The translations under genes were made by a program, and so were the position numbers. From NCBI GenBank assembly GCA_019916065.1, contig CM034236.1, positions 52,170,690-52,234,689 of the forward strand: a stretch of 64,000 nt of DNA, given 5' to 3'. The DNA is from Vitellaria paradoxa (lineage: Eukaryota; Streptophyta; Magnoliopsida; Ericales; Sapotaceae). The notes under the pieces are model-generated. The model searched no databases. It was given only the letters and a program-made list of their open reading frames with translations, and was not told the DNA's origin. Shown here in pieces: positions 12,299-23,578 of the stretch; the first letter of the stretch is position 1, and every line of letters begins with the position of its first letter.

Positions 12299-13099
12299 TT
12301 ATCCCACTTGAGCAAACAGTAATTATTTTTAATTCTTTAAAAAGGATTTCAAAATGACTCTCGAACTAGAGATTATATGTGGCCACATTCTAAAGCTAAG
12401 TAAAAAAACAACACCTAAAACATTTCCGTTTAATAATATAATCAACATCCAACTAAGATGGACATTACATTTATAATTCGTGTAATACCATTCATGATTG
12501 TAAATATCAACGACCTTTTTGACATGGATCAAATGAGGTAGTGCGGTAGAAATTAACGCTCAATATGATCTTATAAATGTGTTAATTCTTTATTAATCAA
12601 ATTATTTTTAAATATACTTATCAAACAAACAAGAGAATTTTTTCAATTTTTTTTAGATATGCACATCAATAAGTAAGAGAAAAAAAAATTTTTTTTAATT
12701 CTCTTTAGTTATGCTGGGTAAGCAAGTAAGAGAATTCTAAGCTTTCAAATGAAAACCAATGTGTTTTAGACAAATATCATAAAAGTAAGGCAAGACATCC
12801 CAAAAATGCTTATCAAACAATTCTTTTTCAATATGCTTATCAAATAAGCATGAGAATTTTAAAGTTTCAAATAGAAATCAATGTGTCTTGCACAAATATC
12901 ACAACAGTAAAGTAAGACACACCTCAACATGTTTAGTAATAACAAATTTAAGACTTCCAATATATATAAATCATGAATATATTCATGCATTAATGTTATT
13001 AAAAGAAGCATAAATGACAACTTTCAATTGATTTCCATAGCAATGAGAAACTAAATGTCTCAATATAAAAAAATATATATATATATTACATAATGTAAA

Positions 13100-15500
13100 G
13101 AAAATAACTCTCACTAACGAAGTATATCAAAAGACCCAATAATACCTATATTAGAAATATACTTATTAAAAAAAATAGGTTTAGATCCTTTAGTTAAGGA
13201 GTCTGTCATCATTTGTTCAATATCAATATGCTCAATGATGATGTCACATTTCTTTACTAAATCTCTAACAAATAAATATTTGATATCTATATGCTTAGAC
13301 CACTTAAAGATTTACTATTCTTGAAAAGAAAACAATCACAATATTGGTCATAAAAAATCTTTAGTAGTCTAGCTATAAAGTCAATCTACTTAAGTTATGA
13401 AATGAAGTTTGCAGCTAAATAGCATGAATTAGACCCCCAAAATAAGGTACAAACTCAACATAGATAGTGGAAGACATCGTAAGAGTTTGCTTGATACTCT
13501 TTCCGTAAAACAACTTTCCAGCTAACATAAATATGTATCCTGAAGTATTCTTTATGTCATCTACACATCCAACAAATCTGAATCTGAATAATCAATAACT
13601 TTAAGATCACCAATTCTTCTATGAACAAAAATGTAATTTTTAATTATTAGCAAATATCTCATAACTTAGTTTGTAGCTACCTATGAGCTATTTTAAGATT
13701 CAAGAAAAACCTTCCAAGAACACCCACAACGGAAACTATATCCATCCGGGTACATACCTCTGCTTACATAAGACTAGCAACAATATTAGCAAATGTATGT
13801 CTTTCATGGATTTCATTCAACACCATTCTTGGCTTTGACTCTTACTAAATTTGTCACCCTTGATAACAAAAATATCACCAGGTCTACAAGTATTTATATT
13901 AAAATCTCTCAAGTATGTGATTGATATATCCTTTCTGAAAAAAAATCACAGCATATCACGAGATCTATTACGAATAATCTCAATGCCCAAATAAATGAGA
14001 CTTTTCCGAGATCTTCATATCAATAGTTAGACAACAGTGGCTTAGTATTTTTTCAAGAGACCCAAATCAGTACTAGCAAAAAGGGGAGCATCAAAATAAA
14101 GAATAAGGAAAATAAATTTGTCTCCCATTGACCTAGAGGTATATGCACTGATCAACCTTATTTTTTGAAAACCCCAAGTTACATCATATAAATTTCCTCA
14201 TTTAGAAAAAAAAAATGTTGACACCAATCTAATGAAGCTTTAAAACATAATGAGCAACCAAAACCATAATAATTCTAAATGAATCCTTAGATGAAACTAG
14301 GGAAAAAGGTCTCATTAAGTGAATTCCCATTTGCACCCGATAGACTTATAGGTAGCTAAAAAATCAACCGGCTACTACACATCATTGTGTGCCAATAAAT
14401 GGCATCTTATTTGTTATAGCATTCACCCAAATTCTAGCTATGACTCAAAATAGCGCCTACATAAGTCACTAAGTCAACCATAGGACCTACATCATAATTA
14501 CTTCATCGAGAGACACAAAAGAACTCATTGATGAATTTCCTTACAAATATTTGTAAAATAGGATTAGGAGTATCAATTGAAATAAGATCAGGTACAATAA
14601 GATCATAAGCATTAATAGGAATCGTATCATAAATCCCCAACTGCGTATGATTATCTCCCTTCATAGGTGTAGACAAAACAAATGTCTGAATTTTGGATAA
14701 TGAAATAGGCATCACCACATTACTCCTATTTTTGTCAATCTACTATGAAAGTCTAAATTAGTTGTATTAAGCTTTTTTTGAAAAGAAAATAAAAAAGTAG
14801 TAGCCTAGGACTCAAAAAAAATCTCATATGCAGTGTAAGACAGTAGAACCCGTACACCTTAAAATGAGCTAGATACCTATGAAAAAATAACGAGTGGTTC
14901 TAAGGTCAATTTTCCTTTCAGAAGGGTTATATATTAACCTCTTTGTGACAACCCAAAGACGAATATGGTTAAGGCTAGGCTATCTACTAATCCGTATTTC
15001 AAAAGGTGTTTTAGGAATAAAACTATCGGGAACTCCATTAAAAAAATATAAAGTAGAATTTATAGTACCACCACAAAGATATAAAGGCAAATGTCACTAA
15101 CTCATCATATTCTCCACCGTCTTTAAGGTTGTAATTACATCTTTTCGACTACACCATTCTGTTTAGGATGTTAGGCATGTTATATTGGAAAACAATCACA
15201 TATTCTTATAAGTATTTGACAAATAGTTTCATATACTGTCGTATAACATAATGTTTGTCATAATACTCACCTCACAATCAGACCTCAAAATTGTTGATCA
15301 TTTTGGTCAATTTATCACAGATACAGTTAACACAAGTGTCTAAGTTTTTAAAATTAGAGATATTAAATTATCATCATTTTATAAGTCTTTGAATTCTCTT
15401 TTAGAAATATGGCATAGTCTTTTATGCCATAAGAAAAAACTTTATCTTAAACTCTCCTGGACATATTTTATCATCATAAAAAATAGCCATACTTAGAATT
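13100..15500 (-). pseudogene. Decayed copia pol (integrase, RT, RNase H)
   Basis: Minus-strand fragments are recognisable across frameshifts. At 15138-15170 a fragment reads PKQNGVVEKM, matching the integrase PQQNGVAERK motif. Near 14070-14100 a fragment LYFDAPLFAS corresponds to the RT LYVDDILLAS block with the catalytic Asp pair altered. At 13480-13600 a fragment reads GCVDDIKNTSGYIFMLAG, typical of copia RNase H, followed by a KQT-like segment. None of these lies in one long open frame, so no active protein can be made. Confidence 0.85.
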
Positions 15501-15617
15501 TACACTAGATTTATCCAAAATAGACTATTATATAAAACAATTGCTTAATAATTGAGAATTTTAAAAAAATAATTAGCAATTAGAGATAAAAATATGCTTT
15601 AAACTTAATCAAGCATA

Positions 15618-15910
15618 AACCATAAGGGATGGTTTGGTGCATCATGCCGTCTCCCTTTTAGGCAGAGAGTGCAATATACTATGAGGTCGCTTCAGTAAAC
15701 CACTAATGAGAATACCTAGATTTAAATGTCAATCCCTTTCTAACCTAAATATTTTCTAATCAGTTACTGAATTTTAATCATATCATTAATACATACAACA
15801 ACCCCCTTTGGACAGATTATTATATGTAATAATATAATGGCTGCATCATGTATAAATATGTAAGAAATATCAAGAATCAATGAGTGTGTCCTTTTGGGCT
15901 GTAATGCCAG
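15618..15910. repeat. Copia leader repeat, copy 1
   Basis: Contains gtctcccttttaggcagaga, tatgaggtcgc, aaccactaatgagaat, an 'accccctttggacag' block and aataatataat. The same order of blocks recurs at 16296-16585 (period about 670 bp). It lies between the primer site and pol, where gag would be expected. Confidence 0.8.
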
Positions 15911-16295
15911 TATCAACCAAATATCTTCTCACCATGGCATAATCATACGTAAGTTGTCAATAATTGTAATTACTATTTTATGCCTTTAAAAAATTATGCG
16001 CTTAAAAATGTAAGAAAAATAAATAAATTAGCACTTTTAAGGACCATTAAATAGCTCAATTAAAAAAATTCAATATTATACGATTAAAATAAGTAAGAGT
16101 AGATATTACCATTAGATCGAGGATATCAAAATAAGTTATCAAAAAAAAAAAATTGCATTCACTTCTTAAAATTAGAATCATTTAACAAAACATTAATGAC
16201 ATTGCTATTGTTAACTGCATAAGAAACTATTTGGTGACAAAAGGACAACCTATACGTAAAACAAAAGATATATTGTACTATAGTATAAATGACAA

Positions 16296-16585
16296 GGGTT
16301 CCTCGATACATCATTACCGTCTCCTATTTGGGCAGAGAGCGTGACATGCTATGAGGTCCCTTTCAGCTAACCACCATATGAGAATGCCCAAGTATTTGAA
16401 AATAGTCCCTTTTAAAAATTTAGTTACTCTCGAATCAGCTGTCGAATAACATACTTGTTTTTATTATACACAATACCCTCTTTGGGCAGGTATTTATATA
16501 TAATAATATAATAGATCTAGTCATAGTACTGTATATAAGAAAATTAGATCTCAATGAATGTACCACCTTTAGGCAATACACTCAT
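16296..16585. repeat. Copia leader repeat, copy 2
   Basis: Direct repeat of 15618-15910: gtctcctatttgggcagaga, tatgaggtccc, taaccaccatatgagaat, 'accctctttgggcag', aataatataat. The two copies are clearly diverged. Confidence 0.8.
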
Positions 16586-18088
16586 TTTAACCTAAAATCT
16601 TATCATGACATTATTTTAGGTAAAATTAATATTGTCATACTTAGCATACTAGTATGCTAGTAATCATATTTTTATGGGTATGTAACCAAATGTACCCTAT
16701 AATATCAAATATATTGCCAAAATCATGCATAAAATAATCTATTGCAGTACCCAATAATAATTGTAGGCTCTTAAAACAACTGATAGATGAGAGTATAATT
16801 TTTAAGAGTCTAACTAAGATGAGTTTACATCATCAACAGGTTTAGAATGTCATACAATAACTACGCATAAAAACTTATTAAAAAAGGAACACCCGATTTT
16901 TGAAAAATTTAAAATTAAGCACAAAATATACCTAAATAAATACCAAATAAGGTCCAAAAAATGAAAAAAATATTTGGTATTTGGAAAAAAAAAAAATTAA
17001 ACTCTTTCGAAAGCTCAAAAATCGTTCACGCACCCTTACGGGCTTGGCCACGGGCTGAACTGGTCTCTTTTGAAAAGGTAATTTGGAAGTCACCTGTATT
17101 TCGTAGACCACAAAGAGAAAGCAAATAACAGGAATGCATAATTTTTTTGAATTGTAAAATTAAGTCCAAAAAGGACTAAATTAATACTAACAACGTCTGA
17201 AATTTACACAAAAAAGATATTTTGGAATCTAAAAAGAAGCAAAATATTTTGAAAACTAAATAATTCCTTGCGTACCCTCACGCGCCTGGGCAACGAGTAG
17301 AACTACAATAGTATACCAAACAAAAATCATTTTCCTCTGTCGGTCGAACCCGACTGTTTTGTTTCATATTCTGTGTTAAAAAGTTCGTCCAATATATTAA
17401 TAGTTTCAGAGTTGACCAACGTTGGTTGCAGAATAATGATTTCTCCTTCGTGAATATGGGCCAAGGTGCTAATCATGTAATATTTATAATGTATAATTCA
17501 ATAAATTTTCAACTTAAAAAGAATATCAATGAGGATATTATGCATATGTAAGTTTATCATCTGTTTGACTGAATATCAATCAATATAATGTCAATGAATC
17601 CAAAGTCAATCTAACATAATCATGCATATATGTATAATATTGGTCACCATCAACAATGAATGACACATTGCCACTCCAAGTGACCTGCATTCATCATATA
17701 TTTTTTTAATTAATTATTGACCCAACGGATTTGGATACAAACATTAATAGAACACCAGCACAGCTTTTTTTTTTTTTTTTTTTTTTTATGTATGACTAGG
17801 AAAATAGCTGCCGTCGGCGGCAAAGATCCCAAATCAGACAAATTTTTTCATGCTGTACAGTTTTGCACAAAAAAAATCCAAAAATATTTTAGTAAAATCT
17901 AAAAATTTAGGAATTAAATTCAAAAAACTAGAATCCGAATTAAAAATTAGATCTGAAGCGAAATAGTTTCAAACAAATAGCGAAATCGGATAAAATGAAA
18001 TTAAGTGTTCGAATAAATCCGTACACCTTTTTATATGCTAAATAATAAAAAGGTTTATGAATTGAATCCCTAATCCACATATATTATA

Positions 18089-18099
18089 CTCTGATACCA
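18089..18099 (-). other. Primer binding site (tRNA-iMet type)
   Basis: The minus strand reads TGGTATCAGAG, two bases inside the 5' LTR edge. This is the usual primer site of plant copia elements. Confidence 0.9.
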
Positions 18100-18101
18100 C
18101 A

Positions 18102-18577
18102 TGTAAACACTAAAATATAAATATTATATGTATGAATATAGGAAATTCAAAATAAATTAATGCAGAAGACGCATACTATTTGTTTTATGATCTTAATTTG
18201 ATTTATGATTACACCATCTTTGAAGCTAAAAATTAGGAATAGATTATTTGGACTTGATCTTCTTTTTTATCACAATCAATATGCTGGTTGTCAATAGGAA
18301 GAACTGTCTGTATATGTAAAGAGATGGAACTTAACCCTATATGTAAATGATAAACTTTATCTCACTGAACCTCTTATAAAAAGTAACAGTGGATTTGACA
18401 ATTGGCTCACACTAACTACTAGCCTCATTGTCCTATTAGGTGCATATAAAACCCAAACAATATAAGTTACAACAAAATGATCTTATCATGTATCCTCCCA
18501 TCTTTAATTTGGTTCTAACCCGTTTTTGATAAAATAAAATTAATTACTGTACGCTCAATATACATAAAATTTCAACA
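18102..18577 (-). repeat. 5' LTR of the copia element
   Basis: On the plus strand it begins TGTAAACACT and ends ..TTTCAACA, giving TG..CA ends on both strands. It aligns with 11809-12298 and is followed directly by the TATAA target duplication. Confidence 0.88.
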
Positions 18578-18582
18578 TATAA

Positions 18583-18930
18583 ATTATATAATTAGTCATA
18601 TTATGTAACTTGTGGGATGGGTTTACTAAAAAAGAGTTTGAAATACATAATATGGAGCTGATAATAGAATAATACATGAAATTTTGAGTGTTGAGAATCG
18701 TCCATTTTCATCAATACCACATCAGTGGCACCACATAAAAAGACAACAATTAATTAGTGCAGTGACTATACGTAAATAATATATGATATTTTGAGGTATC
18801 GTTGAACTAATTAATTTGAAAGCCGCATGCCTAATAAAATCAGCACAAGGCTAGCTATTACTGGCACGGAGGTCATGTATCACGATCACGGTACAAATCC
18901 CGGAAAGGGAAGGATCGATGTATATAGTTT

Positions 18931-18973
<43 letters not shown>

Positions 18974-19552
18974 AATGCAATAAAAAGACCTATCATTCCT
19001 TCTTTCTTATAGAAAGGAAATAAATTATCACAAGTATGGAATAATATGTCAGGTGTTCGGTTGGAGACGACTTCATACTCGCTCATACGTTAGAAAGGGA
19101 GGGGCACGGGAACTCTACTTTAGGTGAGTTTCAAGTGATAAAAAGTGATATAAAATAAAATAAATTAAATTAATTTATAAATTTATAATTTGTATAATCA
19201 TATTAAAATAATAATTTTTAAAAACGTTCAAAGATTATCTAAAATTTTTAAAAATTACAGCAAATCAAACCAGCGAAAGTTACAGACATGGCATTGTTGG
19301 TTCTCCTGTCTTTCATTTCTTTTTCTTTTTTTCTTTTTTAATTCTTCAGTATTACCTCCTGAGAGAGAAAAGATGAGGGTGTTTTCAAACGAGAAATGAC
19401 GACACGTATTCTTAGGGCTGAAAATCAAGCTTATTGCTCACCATGATAGCTACGTTTTTAAGGTAAAAAACAATAGCTACTTTTTTAAGAACGTCAAAAA
19501 TTATACGGCCATACATATGGTAAGGGGAGGGGTAATATTTTTTTTAGGTTAA
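18583..19552. other. Intergenic with (TA)n and one MITE
   Basis: A (TA)n run lies at 18931-18968. A decayed MITE copy is at 19122-19275. No gene is seen. Confidence 0.5.
19122..19275 (+). mobile_element. Decayed MITE copy
   Basis: Shares aagtgatataaaataaaat, aatttataatttgtataat and aataatttttaaaaa with the copies at 11453, 35975 and 40768. Ends are poorly preserved. Confidence 0.55.
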
Positions 19553-20241
19553 TTTTACTATAACCCTCTGTAATTTTGGTTTTGAATACTTAGATTCTAT
19601 AAGTTTTATGAATGTGCATCTAAACTCTCTGTAATTGTGGACTTTATACACTTAGAATATACAGGTTTTTATAAATGTACACTTAGATATTATAAGTTTG
19701 TTTATATTTACTCGGAGCTTTTCTGTTAGATTTTTTTATCTAAAAATTAATTTTTGACTAATTTAATATTATAAAAATACCTTTTATACCCTTAATATTA
19801 ATAAAAGTAATATTTATATTATAGATATGGTGTATATTTTTATATAAAAATTATATAAAAATTAATTTATTAAAATTATTTTATTAAAGTTCTAATATAG
19901 AAAAGGTTCATAAAAAATTTAATAAATTAATTACAACGTAATTTTTATATAAAAATACACCATATTATAATATAAATATTACTTTTATTAATAGTAAGAA
20001 TATAAAGAAAATTTTATAGTGTTGAATTTGTCAAAAATTAATTTTTTAATAAAAAATTTAATGGAAAGAGTCTAAGTGAATAAAAACAAAACTTAGGGGG
20101 TTTAGGTACACATTTATGAAACATGTGAGATCTAAATGTATAAAACTAAAATCACAGAAAATCTAGACGCACATTTATGAAACCTGTGAGATTTAAATGT
20201 ACAAAGTCGAAATTATAAGGCGTCTATGGTAAAATTACTCT
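19553..20241. mobile_element. Foldback element, about 690 bp
   Basis: The left half (taattttactataaccctc at 19553 through the 'taataaaagtaatatttata' block near 19800) is the imperfect reverse complement of the right half (tatattataatataaatatt near 19960 to the 'tatggtaaaattac' end). Arms are about 300 bp with a short AT-rich centre. Each arm also carries internal sub-repeats built around 'tataagttttatgaatgtgcatctaaa'. A target duplication is not clear. It fits a foldback or MULE-like non-autonomous transposon. Confidence 0.8.
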
Positions 20242-21313
20242 TTTTTTTTTAACTAGAAGTTTCCTGTGTTTAAAGTATGCCAATAAATTTCAACTATTAA
20301 TATTTTAATTAATAAATTTTAGCAATTAAATGTTTTGAATTGACGTAGGTTAAATATCAAATCATGTGAACAAATTTGTCATATAGATTTTTGATTTTAA
20401 ATTTAAGGGTATGTGATTATGAACAAATTTGTTATATAAATTTTTTGATTTTAACTTAAGGGTATGTAATTATGAAAATATTAAGGCAAAACCGTTTCCT
20501 CCACCCCTTCCTCCACAATAATAGCTACTTAGTTGTTTCTTTTGAAAATACTTGCTATTGTTTTTTTCATCATATGACAATTTTACTCGCGTAACAAAAT
20601 ATTTTTTTATAAATTATTTTTGAAAATAATAAATTTAAAATTGGTGACAATATTTCCATAATTTTTTTTTATGACATAGCATTATTCTTTTCTCATTTTA
20701 TTTCCACTATGTTGGCACAGTGGAAAAAAAGTTAAAAGTAGGAGAAGTGAGAAAGAATAGGAAAATAGATTTAAAACAAAAAGTTGAAATTAGGACACGT
20801 GGGAAGAAAGGAAAATAGATGAAAAATTATTGTATTTGATTGGATTAGAAAGGTAGAAGATAGAAAAGAATATATATATGAGTGTGTATGTATATATTAT
20901 AATTTATTTTTAAATTAAAAATTATTTTTTAAAAAGGACGGGTCCCATTTTTTTAATTTTTTTGTCCCATTTTTTCTCCTACTTTTCTGATTCCTTTTCT
21001 CTCCCCTATCCCCTCCCTCTCTCTCTCTCTCTCTCCTCTCTCTCCTCTCCCATCCTTCTCCCCACTCTATTTCTCCTAAATTCGAATGATAAAAAGTTAA
21101 AAATGAAGCTAATAACTCCGTAACATTAATTTATGATAGTTAGATTTTAATTTAGTAGTTTAAATAGATTAATATTAATTTAACTCAAAAAAAAAATAAT
21201 TGTATCTAAATTGTTTGAATTTTAATCTAACGATTTTGATTACAAATCATCGAATTGACATAACATCTGTCAGCCGCTAAATCCATAAAAAACAGCAATC
21301 CTTATACAATTTT
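20242..21313. other. Intergenic, no gene
   Basis: AT-rich to 21000. A (CT)n-rich stretch lies at 21011-21060. A short direct repeat around 'gaacaaatttgt' occurs near 20365 and 20420. No coding frame. Confidence 0.45.
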
Positions 21314-23578
21314 TTCATCCCTTTTTATACTCCCTCCTCCTTGCTATCTTTATTTCCTTTTTACCTACCAGCAAGTAAAGGGTGCTATTCCCTCTAACCC
21401 TTCTTTCTTTCACATTTTCTGTCCAACCAACACAATTTTAACGTGTTGCCGTAGCCCCCTCTATATTTTTTTTTGGGGGGGGGGAGGGGAATTATAAATA
21501 ATACTGAAGGATTTACGGTTTTGGGCTAGGAAATCAGACGAATCACGGTCCAATACAGTGCACAGGCGTAGAGTACTTGTGGGGTGTGGATAATTGGGCT
21601 GATAATATTGTAATCCAGTGGGCTCGATTAATGTTGGAAACCCCTAAATTTGTGTGGATATAAAAGCCAAATCCAATCCCCGCAACCCATGCAATTGCCT
21701 GAGCCGAGGACAGTAGTAAACCAAGGAAAGCATATACATCAGGCAAATTTTCCACATAACCAAAAAAAAAAAAAAAAAAACCTTTAACCTTACAATTTAT
21801 TTTAGTCAAACGAAAAGTTAAAATTTTAAATATTTAAATTTTTATTTGAGTTAATTGAAACTAGTGCTCAATTACTGTAGGGGTGGACACCGACCTCTTG
21901 GTGCGAAGAACTCACCTAACCCAACTCGATATTTATAGGGTTTGAATTTGAAATTTAAATCATAGGGCTAGACTAGCCTAATTTTTTTAGATCTGATCTC
22001 TTTTTGGGTTGGGTTTTGAGTTCAAGTATCGTAACCAGGACCGAAGTTAATAAGTGAGTCATCCAAAAACTCTACATCGCCCAACAGACAAACCTTAATT
22101 TCGCTCTTCATCTCTTTTCAGTCTATAATACAAATTCTGTATTTCTCATTCTCACTCTATTCTTCGTCTCTGCGACTTTCGCTTTTCTCTCTTCTCTCTT
22201 ATTTGCCTCACTCTCTCTTCGTAGTATTTCTAACTCTTTAATTTTTGAAACTTTTCTAATCTCATCGGTAAATCAGCATTGGATCTCTTTTGTCAGTTAA
22301 GTGTAAGTTATTAATTTTAGAACATAACAAGGAAACTAAAAAAAAAACAAAAAAGAAATTAGTAAAAAACTAATTTTGTTTTCTTTTTTTTTTTTGAGTA
22401 AATTTATGACATGTCATTTTTTATAGTTTTTCTGTCATTCTTATAGATCTTTGTTTACTACTATAGTAGCTTAGCATGACAACTGAAAGCAATTTTATAA
22501 ATACTTCTCTAAATGACGACAATGATTGTCAATACAGTAGTTATTGTGCCTATTTTATATAATAAAACTAATTATTGATTGTTTTGTATAATTTTTATAT
22601 TTTTAATATTTTATTTTTCGACTTGATGGACGGGTGGTTAGGTTTAATTTTCTAGTAATGAATAGATTTTGGTTCACAGTTTTAGCCCGGGTATCGGGCC
22701 GAGTCAGCTTGAGCCAAGTGCTTAAAGGCTCGGTCCAAATAAGCCTAGCTCAACCCATGTCGACCCCCTAATTGCATGTCAGTTAAGTGCAATTAAATTT
22801 TATCCAAGGTGCAATTGAGTGAAATAAAGTTCACACAGTTAGAGATTTAAATTTTTAAATCATTAAAATAAAATTTTTAGTTGAAAAATTCACCTTAAAC
22901 TTTTCCTTGTATATAGGGCCTGTTTGGTTGCCAAATAATAGAGGCTTCTAACATTTTTTTTTTTTTTTTTGGGTTTTGGTAACACCATTAAAAGTTGTTG
23001 AATAATTTCTTGAACTTTTTACCAAACAACCAAGACTTACTAAAAATTGATAAAAATTACTATTTTTTTTTATTTTTCTACTAAACAATCAAAAGTTTCT
23101 AAAAATTTTAAATTTTTATAGAATGCACCATAAATTTCTATAACCAAAAAGTTTACAAAAATTCTGCTTTTTTATTTCTTTTCATTTTTTTCAAGCAAAG
23201 GGCCGACAAATGTACTGCCATGGGAGAAAAACTTATTGCAATTTGCATGCATAAGACGATCTACTTTTTGGTGCTCGTGAGCTATGCGTAAGCCATATAT
23301 ATGGTTCCAACCTATTACAAGACATTGTTTGTTGATATAAAAGCTAATTAGTAAAAAGTTTTTAATTATTTTTCTTCTTGGATAACAAAGAAAATAAAGA
23401 AAATCAGTCTTTTTGTGTGTGTGTATATATCTATATATATATATAAGTCACAAATGGAAAAAAAAAAAAAAAAAACTACACGTACGTACGTGAATTGCTG
23501 CAGCTAGCGGTGCGTAACAATAGTGATGGTAAATTGGGGTTTCCTGTTTCTGGAGTGTGACAATTTGGAAGCTTCATT
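21314..23578. repeat. Tandem segmental duplication, copy A
   Basis: Runs from ttcatccctttttatactcc to the aagcttcat junction. It matches copy B (23579-25758) block for block: taaagggtgctattccctct, ttctgtccaacca, gtgttgccgtagccccctct, the hAT element, caaagggccgaca, the acgtacgtacgtg palindrome and gctgcagctagcggtgcgta. Copy A carries about 180 bp (about 22907-23088) absent from B, starting gggcctgtttggttgccaaa, likely a separate MITE insertion or a deletion in B. No gene in the unit. Confidence 0.88.
21878..22770 (+). mobile_element. hAT-like non-autonomous element (copy A)
   Basis: Left end TAGGGGTGGACA; the reverse complement of the right end is TAGGGGGTCGACA. The target duplication is attgcatg on the right and a mutated attactg on the left; copy B preserves both sides. 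It contains a CT-rich leader-like region (22100-22240) but no transposase frame. Confidence 0.75.

Larger units (their letters stand above)
11809..18577 (-). mobile_element. Ty1/copia LTR retrotransposon, degenerate
   Basis: Two diverged LTRs flank about 5.8 kb. The 5-bp target duplication TATAA is present at 11804-11808 and 18578-18582. Just inside the right LTR, on the minus strand, is TGGTATCAGAG, the usual tRNA-iMet primer site, which fixes the minus-strand orientation. Integrase, reverse transcriptase and RNase H remnants occur in the order expected for copia, running from high to low coordinates. All frames are broken by stops and indels. The LTRs differ at many sites and by small indels, so the insertion is old. 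I see no intact gag. Confidence 0.9.

Noticed and set aside
14503..15100. Two opposing short frames in the copia element
   Set aside because: They lie in decayed pol; the recognisable motifs are in other frames of the minus strand.
13100..15500. Viral insertion
   Set aside because: The pol motifs, LTRs, primer site and 5-bp duplication are those of a plant copia retrotransposon.
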